Positions 27,039 to 35,271 of a stretch of DNA of 64,000 bases are shown here, piece by piece. Position 1 is the first letter of the stretch, and each line of letters starts with the position of its first letter. Below the pieces are notes generated by a model. The model ran no database searches. It was not told where the DNA came from and saw nothing but the letters and a program-made list of their open reading frames with translations. Position numbers and translations under genes: made by a program. The DNA is taken from NCBI GenBank assembly GCA_030066195.1, contig JASJCB010000002.1:1-64000 (forward strand), read 5' to 3'. The stretch is from Acidobacteriota bacterium (GTDB lineage Bacteria > Acidobacteriota > Holophagae > Acanthopleuribacterales > Acanthopleuribacteraceae).

Positions 27039-27104
27039 GCCGATCGATTCCAGCGATCTTTCGGCTTCTTGAGCGGTTTTCATGTGCAGTTTGTTCAAAA
27101 ACCC
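27033..27104 (-). other. possible -1 frameshift extension of the formyltransferase gene
   Basis: The gene ends in the reading C GGG GTT TTT GA, so the heptamer GGGTTTT (27104-27098) has the X-XXY-YYZ slippery form in the zero frame and is followed directly by the stop. Slipping back one base would add about 20 residues ending LHMKTAQEAERSLESIGL at 27033. An imperfect hairpin (AAGCCG...CGGCTT) lies about 45 bases downstream. Chance or a homopolymer sequencing error remain good alternatives. Confidence 0.2.
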
Positions 27105-28087
27105 CGGCTTTTTGCCATTTGCGCTACCGTTTCTGCCGGTTCCAAGGCTCGCCCGACCCGAAGGTCCAGGCGGATCAGCAAGGGCGTTCCCCACCAGGGT
27201 TTGCCGGGAAACCGAATTCCGCCCAAGCGCATACAGCGGTCGTGGAAGAAGATATCGATGCTGGTTGGTCCGGCCCCTAAAATGGCGGCGTGTTGCGGCT
27301 GTCTGCCGTGGAAAGCCTGAATCTCGCGGGCGTGGGAAAAGGTAAACAGGTGCGGGCCCACGGCCGACATGCGCGGATGGTGCGAGAAACACGCCCTGGT
27401 CCGACGGATCAGGGTTTCCAGATCCTCGTCGGGGTCGAAAAAACGCATTCGGTTTTGGAAGCGCGTTACATGGGTCGGTTCGCCCTGTTGCTCGGTTCCG
27501 CTCGGGTTGTACTCCATCATGCGCAGGGCCTCGGGCAGGAACCGATAGATGCCCTCCAGCACCTTGAAGTACAGGTCGTCGTAACTGTCGTTGGGTTCGC
27601 GGTATAACGGCAATTGCAGGTAGACGGGCCCGGCGTCCAGGGCCTGAACCACCTTGTGAAAGGTCAAGCCGAAGCCCTCGGCTTCACTGTCGATGACGGT
27701 GAAGAGGGGATCGGCCCCGCGCAGCAACGGCAGCATGCTGGGATGGATATTGAGCCCGCCCGATGGAAACAAGGCAAGCGTTTCCTCGTTGACCAGGCCC
27801 GGCCAACCGAACAACACCAGAAGATCGGGTGTGCGCGCTTTGATGAGCGCCCTCATGGAGCCTTCGTCCAAATGTTTGCTGACGCGATGCTCGATCTTAC
27901 GGCGCTCACAACATTTCAACATGTCCCAGCCGCGCAGGCTGTAGAGCAGGAACCGAGGGCCGTCGTACTGCCGATGATAGATGCCGCGCTGGGGAGAGAC
28001 GACGCCGATCACCTGGTGACCGGCGCGCAGCAGGCTTTCCACCATGCAACCCGCAAACCGTTCAGAGCTTGCCAGCAGGACCTTCAT
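27095..28087 (-). CDS. formyltransferase-family protein
   Basis: A 330-residue protein with a formyl-transferase (Fmt/ArnA/PurN-like) domain: the Rossmann-type start MKVLLASSERFAGCMVESLL, then LLVLFGWPGLVNEE, the active-site NIHPSMLPLLRGADPLF with the catalytic Asn and His, and TFHKVVQALDAGPVYLQ with the aspartate. Family enzymes transfer a formyl group from 10-formyl-tetrahydrofolate to an amine. The C-terminal third is not the usual Fmt tRNA-binding barrel, so I do not call it methionyl-tRNA formyltransferase; a sugar or other amine may be the acceptor. It starts 17 bases after the PhoH-family gene on the same strand and is probably in its operon. Confidence 0.8.
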   Translation of the reverse strand: MKVLLASSERFAGCMVESLLRAGHQVIGVVSPQRGIYHRQYDGPRFLLYSLRGWDMLKCCERRKIEHRVSKHLDEGSMRALIKARTPDLLVLFGWPGLVNEETLALFPSGGLNIHPSMLPLLRGADPLFTVIDSEAEGFGLTFHKVVQALDAGPVYLQLPLYREPNDSYDDLYFKVLEGIYRFLPEALRMMEYNPSGTEQQGEPTHVTRFQNRMRFFDPDEDLETLIRRTRACFSHHPRMSAVGPHLFTFSHAREIQAFHGRQPQHAAILGAGPTSIDIFFHDRCMRLGGIRFPGKPWWGTPLLIRLDLRVGRALEPAETVAQMAKSRGF

Positions 28088-28104
28088 GTCGAGAAACTCA
28101 CGGT

Positions 28105-29439
28105 CTACAGCAGATTACTGGCGAATTCGGCCAGTTCCGACCGCTCTCCCGTGGTCAGGGTGACATGCCCGTACAGCGGTTGGTTTTGGAAGCGCTGTAC
28201 CAGGTAGCTGATACCGTTGGTGGTGGTATCCAGGAAGGGATGGTCGATCTGGTAGGGATCGCCTGTCAATACGATCTTGGTGCCGTGTCCCGCTCGCGTA
28301 ATGATGGATTTGGTCTCGTGAGGGGTCAGGTTCTGCGCCTCGTCGATCAGCAGGTACTGGTTGGGGATACTGCGCCCGCGAATATAGGTGAGCGGTTCCA
28401 CTACCAGCCAACCCTTGTCGATAAAGTACTGATGCGTGATCTGGCTCTTGCTCAATTCCTCGGAGTTGCAGTGCAGGATGTACTCCAGGTTATCGAAAAT
28501 GGGTTGCATCCAGGGGCGAATCTTGTCGTCTACATCGCCGGGCAGGTAACCCAGGTCGCGCCCGAGGGGATGGATGGGCCGAGCCACGATCAAGCGGTTG
28601 TAGCGCTGTTCGTCAATGACCATTTGCAGACCCGCGGCCAGAGCCATCAGCGTTTTCCCGGTCCCCGCCTTGCCGATCAGGCTGACCAGCTTGATGCGCG
28701 TGTCCAGCAGCAGGTCCATGGCAAGGCGCTGTTCGTCATTGCGAGCCTGGATGCCCCAAATGTTGTTGGAGCTCTGTGATAACGGCATGATCCGGTCACC
28801 CTCGGGATTAACCCGAACCAGGCAGATTTCCTCGGGGTTATTTTCATCCACCAGGCGAATGAACTGGTTCGCGATCAGGTCCTCGGAGAGCAACGGCAGT
28901 TCGCGCTCTTCATGCAAGGTATCCAAGACCTCGCTCTTTACGGTCATTTCACACCAACCGGTATAGAGTTCGTCGATGTTGACCTTGTCATTACTGTAAT
29001 CTTCAGCGGTGATGCCGATGGCGTCGGCCTTGATGCGCAGGTTGGTGTCCTTGGTTACCAGCACGCACTTGCGTTTGGTGCTGCGCGCATGGAACACGGC
29101 CAGACCCAGAATACGGTTGTCGTTGTTGTTGACCGAGTTGGGGAACGGGTCGGTGGCGTGTTCGATGGTATCCATGATGATACTCAGCGAACCGCCGCTT
29201 TCCAAGGGTACGCCCTTGCTGAGATTACCCTTCATGCGTTCTTTGTCCAACAGCCTGGAAATGGTGCGGGCGTTTCGGCCTACTTCCGACTGGTCCCGTT
29301 TGAATTTGTCGATCTCTTCCACCACGACGATGGGGATCAGGACCTCGTGTTCTTTGAATTTGTAGATAGCGAACGGATCGTGTAGGAGCACGTTGGTGTC
29401 TAAAACAAAAGTGTGCCTGTCATTCTTCAAATCTTCCAT
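28105..29439 (-). CDS. PIN-PhoH family protein (PhoH2-like RNA helicase/ribonuclease)
   Basis: A 444-residue two-domain protein. The N-terminal PIN nuclease domain begins HTFVLDTNVLLHDP, with acidic residues in VVVEEIDKFK, NDNRILGLA and VTKDTNLRIKAD. The C-terminal PhoH ATPase has Walker A IGKAGTGKT and Walker B LLIDEAQNLTPHETKSI, then GTKIVLTGDPYQIDHP. PhoH2 proteins of this order unwind and cut RNA in an ATP-dependent manner. In mycobacteria they sit beside antitoxin-like genes, but nothing similar is visible here. The formyltransferase-like gene follows 17 bases downstream. Confidence 0.93.
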   Translation of the reverse strand: MEDLKNDRHTFVLDTNVLLHDPFAIYKFKEHEVLIPIVVVEEIDKFKRDQSEVGRNARTISRLLDKERMKGNLSKGVPLESGGSLSIIMDTIEHATDPFPNSVNNNDNRILGLAVFHARSTKRKCVLVTKDTNLRIKADAIGITAEDYSNDKVNIDELYTGWCEMTVKSEVLDTLHEERELPLLSEDLIANQFIRLVDENNPEEICLVRVNPEGDRIMPLSQSSNNIWGIQARNDEQRLAMDLLLDTRIKLVSLIGKAGTGKTLMALAAGLQMVIDEQRYNRLIVARPIHPLGRDLGYLPGDVDDKIRPWMQPIFDNLEYILHCNSEELSKSQITHQYFIDKGWLVVEPLTYIRGRSIPNQYLLIDEAQNLTPHETKSIITRAGHGTKIVLTGDPYQIDHPFLDTTTNGISYLVQRFQNQPLYGHVTLTTGERSELAEFASNLL

Positions 29440-29527
29440 CCCCGGTTTTGGAATTCTTCCTTGGGATTCGGCCTGGTTGTGGCAGCAAGCCTGTATTGGT
29501 CTCTGTTTTTACACCATCTGGAGGCAA

Positions 29528-29659
29528 ATGAACACAACTAAGATGACAAATTCATCGACAGTTACGAAAGTAGACATCGACCCGTGGAACCCGACTCGTT
29601 TCAGGATTGATCTAAAGCACTGGGAAAAGCGGGTCCCGCAAGATCGCTGCCGATCCTGA
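29528..29659 (+). CDS. possible small ORF, 43 residues
   Basis: An ATG with GGAGG four bases upstream opens a 44-codon frame (MNTTKMTNSSTVTKVDIDPW...). It lies in the gap between PhoH and the kinase island, where nothing else explains the ribosome-binding site. There is no recognisable domain or convincing promoter. It may be spurious. Confidence 0.22.
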   Translation: MNTTKMTNSSTVTKVDIDPWNPTRFRIDLKHWEKRVPQDRCRS

Positions 29660-29694
29660 ACCAATTTAGGCCCGGATTGAAAGAAAACCCATTG

Positions 29695-29847
29695 ATGTCC
29701 GAGACCAGGTTTAGTAATTTGAAAAATGTGCAGAAAAGAGAAATAGAGGGGAAGAGTGATTTGAATCCATTCATCCGGCATGCACTTCGGCTTCTTCAGA
29801 AAAAACTCGTCGATTCCAACCTGACCGGAGAGCAACGCCAGTCATGA
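29695..29847 (+). CDS. small ORF, 50 residues, coupled to the first histidine kinase
   Basis: A frame of 51 codons whose TGA overlaps the kinase ATG as ATGA, the usual sign of translational coupling. The kinase itself has only a distant GGAG, which makes coupling attractive. The product is basic and predicted helical in its second half (NPFIRHALRLLQKKLVDSNL), with no cysteines and no signal peptide. No domain is recognised. Its own ribosome-binding site is weak, so either a different internal start is used or the frame is fortuitous. Confidence 0.42.
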   Translation: MSETRFSNLKNVQKREIEGKSDLNPFIRHALRLLQKKLVDSNLTGEQRQS

Positions 29848-31511
29848 ACGATCTCAAAACGAAACACATCCTCTTTATGGGTGAAGACAAGCATTTTGCG
29901 ACAAGATTGGCCGCGGCGGCCAGGGAACGCGGCTGGGGGTGCGAGGTCACCACCAATTGGGAAGACACCTTGTTGATCGCTCGTAAAAAGGAAACTCACG
30001 CGCTGTTTGTGGATTGGAGCACCCCGGGTCTGGAGCAGGTTCCCTTCGTAGATACCCTGGCTTATCTGCCCAAGCAAACCGTGGTTGTTTTTCCCCAGGA
30101 AGATGCCCACCTGGCCGGAAAGGCCATTGCCGGCGGCGCCCTGGATTACCTGGTCAAAGACGAGCACCTGAATTACCTGAAAGTACTCCCCTGGTTGTTG
30201 GACTGTTTGTTCGATCCGGCCGAGGGACCCCACGAGGTTCGCCTGCCCGACTTCGACCGGCACGGCCGCATGCTGTTGGAGTGGTCGCCCGCCGCCACGG
30301 TGGTGTTGTTCAAGGGTCGCATCGTCTACCTGAACCGCGCCGGCCAACGCCTGACCGGTTACGAGGTAGAGTCCGTCTTCAGCCAGCCGGGCAGTATCCT
30401 CTTCCCCAGGGACTACGGCGCCCATTTTCGCATCGAGGTGGCCAGGCTTGAAGAAAGCCACCCGGGACGCGTGGTTCAATTCGAAACCAACCTGGTGCAC
30501 GCCAACGGTTCGGAGTTGCATTGCGAGGTATGCGGCTCTTCCCTTTCCATGGAGGGCGATCCCTACCTGGTCCTGGTGCTGCACGACCGTACCCAACAAC
30601 ACACTTCCCAACTGGAACTGGCCGACACCAACCTGGAATTGAAGCGTCTGATCAAGGACCGCATGGCCCAGGTGGAAGACTTGCGTCAAACCCTGGGCGA
30701 TATGGAACGTCGCGCTCACAAAACCGAGATGGCCACCAGTGTGCTGCACAATGTCAAGAATGTCCTGACCAGCCTGGTGGTGGGCACCAATATCATCGGT
30801 CGCCTGGTGGAAGACACCAAAATCGACAAGGTCAGCCAGGTCGCCCGGTTGCTTTCGGAAAACAAAGACAACCTGAATCACTACCTGGCTCAAGACTCTC
30901 AGGGCAGAATGATTCCGCAATTCCTGGAAGGTATTTCGGGCCTGCTGCGTCGGGACCAGGAGAAACTGGCTCACGAGGTAGATCGCCTGGTTCGTAATAT
31001 CGAACATATCAATGCCTCCATCCAGACCCAGCTCAACGCCTCGCGCCTGGTAGCCGATACCGTGACCGCGAGTGAATTGTTCGACGAGGCGCTGGAAATC
31101 AATCGCCGCCAACTGGATCTGTTCAAGGTGGAGGTAGATAGGGAAATAACCGGCAAGCCTCGCTTCCAGGCCAATCGCAATAAAGTCATGCAAATCCTGG
31201 TCAATCTGATCGCCAACGCGGCGCAGGCGTTGCAAAAAAAGGAAGGCGCCCGACATATCAAACTGGTTTGCCACTGCGGCGACGGTCGCCTGATCTTCCA
31301 GGTCACCGACAACGGAGTGGGCATGTCCCGGGAAACGCTGGCCAACCTCTTCCGCTTCGGCTTCACCACCAAGAAGGACGGCCACGGTTTCGGACTGCAC
31401 GGCTGCCGACGCATGGCCCGGGAAATGTCAGGCGACTTATCGGCGGCGAGTGAGGGCTTGGGGACCGGCGCCGTTTTTACGTTGAACCTGCCCTGTTCGA
31501 ACCTTTCCTGA
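29844..31511 (+). CDS. PAS-containing sensor histidine kinase with HNxxN phosphoacceptor box
   Basis: A 555-residue soluble kinase. Residues 1-125 look like a degenerate receiver (FVDWST at the phosphoacceptor position, YLVKD near the end), about 140-260 is a PAS domain (LLEWSPAATVVLFKGRIVYL), then a coiled coil. The dimerisation box is TSVLHNVKNVLTSL with H302; in canonical HisKA the histidine is followed by E and a conserved proline, both absent here. The ATPase domain has N-box VNLIANAAQAL, G1 DNGVGM and FGFTTKKDGHGFGLH. No transmembrane segment is visible, so the input is cytoplasmic. It heads a plus-strand signalling island and shares its unusual H-box with the next kinase and the one at 54-57 kb. 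Confidence 0.88.
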   Translation: MNDLKTKHILFMGEDKHFATRLAAAARERGWGCEVTTNWEDTLLIARKKETHALFVDWSTPGLEQVPFVDTLAYLPKQTVVVFPQEDAHLAGKAIAGGALDYLVKDEHLNYLKVLPWLLDCLFDPAEGPHEVRLPDFDRHGRMLLEWSPAATVVLFKGRIVYLNRAGQRLTGYEVESVFSQPGSILFPRDYGAHFRIEVARLEESHPGRVVQFETNLVHANGSELHCEVCGSSLSMEGDPYLVLVLHDRTQQHTSQLELADTNLELKRLIKDRMAQVEDLRQTLGDMERRAHKTEMATSVLHNVKNVLTSLVVGTNIIGRLVEDTKIDKVSQVARLLSENKDNLNHYLAQDSQGRMIPQFLEGISGLLRRDQEKLAHEVDRLVRNIEHINASIQTQLNASRLVADTVTASELFDEALEINRRQLDLFKVEVDREITGKPRFQANRNKVMQILVNLIANAAQALQKKEGARHIKLVCHCGDGRLIFQVTDNGVGMSRETLANLFRFGFTTKKDGHGFGLHGCRRMAREMSGDLSAASEGLGTGAVFTLNLPCSNLS

Positions 31512-31599
31512 TGCGTCCGGGAACAATGAGGAACGTACGAGCATAGAAATTTTTCTTCAACTTGTTTTTTGATGTGGCGATTAGTTTTGATAGGTGCTG

Positions 31600-31608
31600 T
31601 GCTAGAAT
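31600..31608 (+). promoter_or_regulatory. extended -10 promoter element before the REC-HK gene
   Basis: TGC-TAGAAT, an extended -10, ends 27 bases before the chosen start. No -35 of quality lies at 16-18 bases, consistent with extended -10 promoters. Confidence 0.35.
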
Positions 31609-31635
31609 GACCACGAAAACATGAGGAAGAGGCTT

Positions 31636-32844
31636 ATGGTCCGCGTGTTGTTTGTTGAGGACGACAAGATCGATCGGCTGGCCGTCGAGCGCATGGTGCG
31701 CAAAAGAAAGCTGCCCTATCGTATGGAGATTGCCTGTTCCAGCGAAGAAGCCAAACAGCGCCTGGCAACCAATACCTACGACATCATCCTGCTGGATTAC
31801 CTGTTGGGTGACGGAACGGGTTTGGAGTTACTGGAGGAAACGGGCGCCACGCCGGTGATCTTCGTAACCGGGGCCGGCAGTGAAGAGATCGCGGTCGAGG
31901 CCATGCGCAACGGCGCCTACGACTACCTGATCAAAGACCAGGAAGGCAAGTTCCTCACGGTGCTGCCGGTGACCATCGACAGCGTCCTGGAGCGCCGCAA
32001 GGCCGAGGTGGCCCTGCTGGAAAGCGAGGAGCGCTACCGCAACATGGCGGAATTCGCCGATTCGGTGATCCACAATGCGGGCAATGTGCTCAGCAGCATT
32101 CAGACCTCGTGCGAGGTTATCAAGAACAAAATATCCAAATCCAAGCTGGTTCAGATCCAAAAAGCCGTTCCCATGGTCAGCGAGGGCTTTCGGGGCGAGT
32201 TGGAACCGGAAAAGCGGGAACAACTGCCGCTGTACCTGCAATCCGCCACCGAGGTATTGCAGAAGGAACACGCCGATACCGTCAGGGAAATCGGTGAAAT
32301 GCTGGACAAGTTAGGCCTTGTGCGCGACATCATCAAAAACCAGCAAACCCGCCAACGCGCCATGACCCGCATCGAGGTCTTCCATCTTTCCGAGCTGGTG
32401 GACGAAACCATCAAGGTGCTCAAACCCAGCATTTGCGGAAAGAAGATTACCAAGAACATCCAACTCGACGCGAACCCGCTGATCCGGCACGATCGCAGTA
32501 CCTTGACCCATGTCCTGATCAACGTCGTCAAAAACGCCGTCGAGGCCGTCGACGAGGGGTCCGGCAAACGCGTGCTTTCCATAGAATCCCGCGCCATCGA
32601 AGGGGGGGCGGTTCAACTGACCGTCACCGATACCGGGGTCGGCATCGATCAAGCCGATATGCAACGCATCTTCGGTCACGGTTTCACGACCAAGAAAAAA
32701 GGCCACGGGTTCGGTCTCCACTATTGTGCGCATGTTATGAAGGAAATGGGCGGTAAGATCGAGATCACCAGCCCCGGTGCGGGCTTGGGAACTTCTGTCC
32801 ACCTGGTGCTTCCTCCCGAGCACGGAGAACCGTCCGGCAATTGA
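31636..32844 (+). CDS. receiver-histidine kinase hybrid with HNxxN box
   Basis: A 402-residue protein. The N-terminal receiver is complete: FVEDDKID acidic pocket, phosphoacceptor aspartate in IILLDYLLGDGTG, FVTGAG and the lysine in YDYLIKD. A short linker leads to a kinase core with H146 in SVIHNAGNVLSSIQTS, N-box INVVKNAVEAV, DTGVGI and FGHGFTTKKKGHGFGLH. A receiver at the front suggests that phosphorylation by another kinase controls this one. I use the ATG at 31636, which has GAGGA eight bases upstream, over an ATG five codons earlier that lacks a ribosome-binding site. The preceding kinase gene ends about 125 bases upstream, and a lone receiver follows 15 bases downstream. Confidence 0.9.
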   Translation: MVRVLFVEDDKIDRLAVERMVRKRKLPYRMEIACSSEEAKQRLATNTYDIILLDYLLGDGTGLELLEETGATPVIFVTGAGSEEIAVEAMRNGAYDYLIKDQEGKFLTVLPVTIDSVLERRKAEVALLESEERYRNMAEFADSVIHNAGNVLSSIQTSCEVIKNKISKSKLVQIQKAVPMVSEGFRGELEPEKREQLPLYLQSATEVLQKEHADTVREIGEMLDKLGLVRDIIKNQQTRQRAMTRIEVFHLSELVDETIKVLKPSICGKKITKNIQLDANPLIRHDRSTLTHVLINVVKNAVEAVDEGSGKRVLSIESRAIEGGAVQLTVTDTGVGIDQADMQRIFGHGFTTKKKGHGFGLHYCAHVMKEMGGKIEITSPGAGLGTSVHLVLPPEHGEPSGN

Positions 32845-32859
32845 TAAGGGAGTTTCCGA

Positions 32860-33285
32860 TTGAAGGATTCGGACCCGATCCTCCTGGTTGAGGATAATAA
32901 AATCGACATCAAAAACTTTCAGCGGGCTTGTAACCGTTTCGGCATCAACAACCCCGTCCTCATCACCCGACACGGCGAAGACGCCCTGGCTTTTTTGCAC
33001 CGCGATGTTCCCTACCAGGGCGCGCCTCGACCCGCCCTGATCCTGCTTGACCTCAACATGCCCGTAATGAACGGCTTGGAATTGATCAGCGTAGTGAAGG
33101 CCGAGCCCGAATTACGTTCCATTCCCATTGTCGTCATCACCACTTCCAAGGAACCGCGCGACCGTGAAGAATGCTATCGGCTGGGCGTTTCCGGCTACAT
33201 CACCAAACCTATCGAATTCTCTGAGTTTGTTCAGGCTGTCGGCACCATCTACAACTATTGGAAGCTATGCGAATTGCCGGACTGA
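32860..33285 (+). CDS. single-domain response regulator (Rcp1/CheY-like)
   Basis: A 141-residue lone receiver domain. Acidic pocket EDNKID at 11-16, phosphoacceptor D64 in LILLDLNMPVMNG, the Thr switch in VVITTSKEPRD and the lysine in GYITKPIEF are all intact. The insertion AFLHRDVPYQGAPRP before the phosphoacceptor and the C-terminal FVQAVGTIYNYW are typical of Rcp1-like regulators that pair with phytochrome-type kinases. The start is a TTG with GGGAG seven bases upstream. With no output domain, it probably shuttles phosphate between the hybrid kinases on either side. Confidence 0.88.
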   Translation: MKDSDPILLVEDNKIDIKNFQRACNRFGINNPVLITRHGEDALAFLHRDVPYQGAPRPALILLDLNMPVMNGLELISVVKAEPELRSIPIVVITTSKEPRDREECYRLGVSGYITKPIEFSEFVQAVGTIYNYWKLCELPD

Positions 33286-33334
33286 TGATCGAGGAGTACA
33301 ATAACAACTGTCCTCACCACCAAAAGCGGATCAC

Positions 33335-35128
33335 ATGATGAAAATCAACAACCGTTTGCTCATCGTCGACGACGACCAGAATATCCATGATGATTTTAAT
33401 AAAATCCTCAATCCCTCCCGGATAACCGATCTGGACAGGGAACTTCTGGAAATCGAGGCTTCGCTTTTCGAGAACCCGGACCAGCGTCACAAACTGGCTT
33501 ACAAGGTAGAGTACAGCATCGATCACGCCTTCCAGGGCGGCGAGGCGTTGGAGATGATCGAATCAGCCCAAAACGAGGGTCGGCCCTACTCGCTCATGTT
33601 CACCGACGTCCGCATTCCGCCCGGTATCGACGGCATTACCCTGGTCAAAAAAGTCCGCGTCCTGGCCCCGCATATGCAAGTGGTCATCGTCACCGCCTTC
33701 TCCGACTATACCTGGGAGGAGATCACCGAAATCTTCGGCTGGACCGACCAACTGCTGATCCTGCGCAAACCGGTCGACCCCATTACGGTCAAACAGGTCG
33801 CCCTGATGCTCACCAAGAAATACTCCTCGGAAACCGAACTGCGCAACCATCGCGACCAACTCGAGGGCATCGTCAACAAGCGCACCGAAAAGCTGATGCT
33901 GGCCAACCAACGCCTTTCAGTGGAAATCGCCGATCGTCAACGCGCCGAAAAGGCCCTGCAAATGGCGCACGCGCAACTGGCCGCCACCAACCAGGACCTG
34001 AGCTTCGAAATCATGCAACGGCGGCAGACCGAAGAACAGATGAAGGTGCTGTTGGATGACCTGGGCACGGCCAACCAGGAACTGGAGAACTTTGCCTACG
34101 TGGTCTCTCACGACCTCAAGGCGCCCCTTCGCGCCATTCATTCCATCACCTCCTGGCTGTCTGAAGACTATATCGATCAACTGGGCGAGGAAGGCGGCGA
34201 GTATATCAATGACCTGTTGGAACAGACCCGCTGGATGCATAACCTGATCGAGGGCATTTTGCAATACTCGCGCCTGGGCAGGGTGAAGCTGGAGATGGAA
34301 GACCTGGACACCCTGACCCTGACCAAAAGACTGGTGGACATGCTGGCCCCGCCCGAGGGCATTGCCATCGAGGTCTCGCACACCATGCCGGAACTGGTCT
34401 ACGACCGCACCCACCTGGAACAGGTCTTCCAGAACCTGGTGGAAAACGCCATCAAACATATGAACAACCCCAAGGGCACCGTCACCATCGCATGCGAGGA
34501 CACCGAAAACTTCTGGAAATTCAGCGTGGCGGACACGGGCGTGGGCATTGCCGACAAACACCACGAACGTATCTTCAAGATCTTCCAAACCCTGAAGCCG
34601 CGCGACGGCAGCGACGGCTCCACCGGCATCGGCCTCTCGCTGGTCAAAAAGATCGTGGAACACCACGGCGGCACCATTTGGGTGGAATCCGAACCGGGCA
34701 AGGGTTCGATCTTCTACTTCACCATTCCCAAAGACCTGAAACTGACCTCCGGCGCCGGCGGTTACACGGTACTGACCATAGACGACAACCGGGACTTCGG
34801 CGACGTCACCACGGCCATGCTCAAACGAGCGGGTTACAAACCGCTCTACGCCCAACGCGGCAGCGAGGCATTGACCATGGTGCGCAATCATAACCTGGAC
34901 ATCCACCTGGTGCTCCTGGATGTCAACCTGCCGGGCGAACGCATCTTCGACCTGTACGAGAAACTGCGCTACCTGGACGCCAAGATGCGCATCGTGGCCT
35001 GTACGGGCGATTTCATGTCGGAAAAGGTGGAAAAGCTGCGAGAAATGGGCATCGACGGCGTCCTGGCCAAACCCTTCAACATCGAGGAGCTGAACGAGGT
35101 CCTGCAAGCCGGCCTGGTCAAAAACTAA
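33335..35128 (+). CDS. REC-HisKA-HATPase-REC hybrid kinase
   Basis: A 597-residue cytoplasmic hybrid. The first receiver (LLIVDDDQNIHDDF) has an insertion of about 40 residues before the phosphoacceptor D91 in MFTDVRIPPGIDG. A coiled coil (about 165-245) leads to a canonical phytochrome-type HisKA box with H259 in VVSHDLKAPLRAIHS, then N-box QNLVENAIKHM, DTGVGI and STGIGLSLVKKIVEHHGG. The C-terminal receiver (VLTIDDNRDFGD, LVLLDVNLPGE, LAKPFNIEEL) is complete. Its ordinary H-box contrasts with the HNxxN kinases upstream. It ends the signalling island and is probably co-transcribed from the promoter near 31600. Confidence 0.92.
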   Translation: MMKINNRLLIVDDDQNIHDDFNKILNPSRITDLDRELLEIEASLFENPDQRHKLAYKVEYSIDHAFQGGEALEMIESAQNEGRPYSLMFTDVRIPPGIDGITLVKKVRVLAPHMQVVIVTAFSDYTWEEITEIFGWTDQLLILRKPVDPITVKQVALMLTKKYSSETELRNHRDQLEGIVNKRTEKLMLANQRLSVEIADRQRAEKALQMAHAQLAATNQDLSFEIMQRRQTEEQMKVLLDDLGTANQELENFAYVVSHDLKAPLRAIHSITSWLSEDYIDQLGEEGGEYINDLLEQTRWMHNLIEGILQYSRLGRVKLEMEDLDTLTLTKRLVDMLAPPEGIAIEVSHTMPELVYDRTHLEQVFQNLVENAIKHMNNPKGTVTIACEDTENFWKFSVADTGVGIADKHHERIFKIFQTLKPRDGSDGSTGIGLSLVKKIVEHHGGTIWVESEPGKGSIFYFTIPKDLKLTSGAGGYTVLTIDDNRDFGDVTTAMLKRAGYKPLYAQRGSEALTMVRNHNLDIHLVLLDVNLPGERIFDLYEKLRYLDAKMRIVACTGDFMSEKVEKLREMGIDGVLAKPFNIEELNEVLQAGLVKN

Positions 35129-35163
35129 CCCGCCGCTTCGCCTCCACCCACCGAAATCACCGG

Positions 35164-35271
35164 GAAACGATTTACCTTTTCTACAGTGAGCAACCCATCG
35201 CGGACATCAACATCGAGCGCCTGCAAAAAGCAGGGATTCTATACGCGGACAAAAACAGCTTCCCCCGCTGA
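35164..35271 (+). pseudogene. possible 3' fragment of a lost gene
   Basis: A frame open for 35 codons and ending in TGA reads ETIYLFYSEQPIADINIERL and continues KAGILYADKNSFPR, with natural-looking composition and codon use. There is no start codon or ribosome-binding site, and it is not in frame with the kinase before it. I do not recognise the family. It could be the tail of a gene truncated by the rearrangements that left the following kilobase gene-poor. Confidence 0.25.

Noticed and set aside
29509..29835. 108-codon minus-strand frame between PhoH and the kinase
   Set aside because: Poor composition and no ribosome-binding site; the opposite strand has the coupled 50-codon frame ending in the kinase start.
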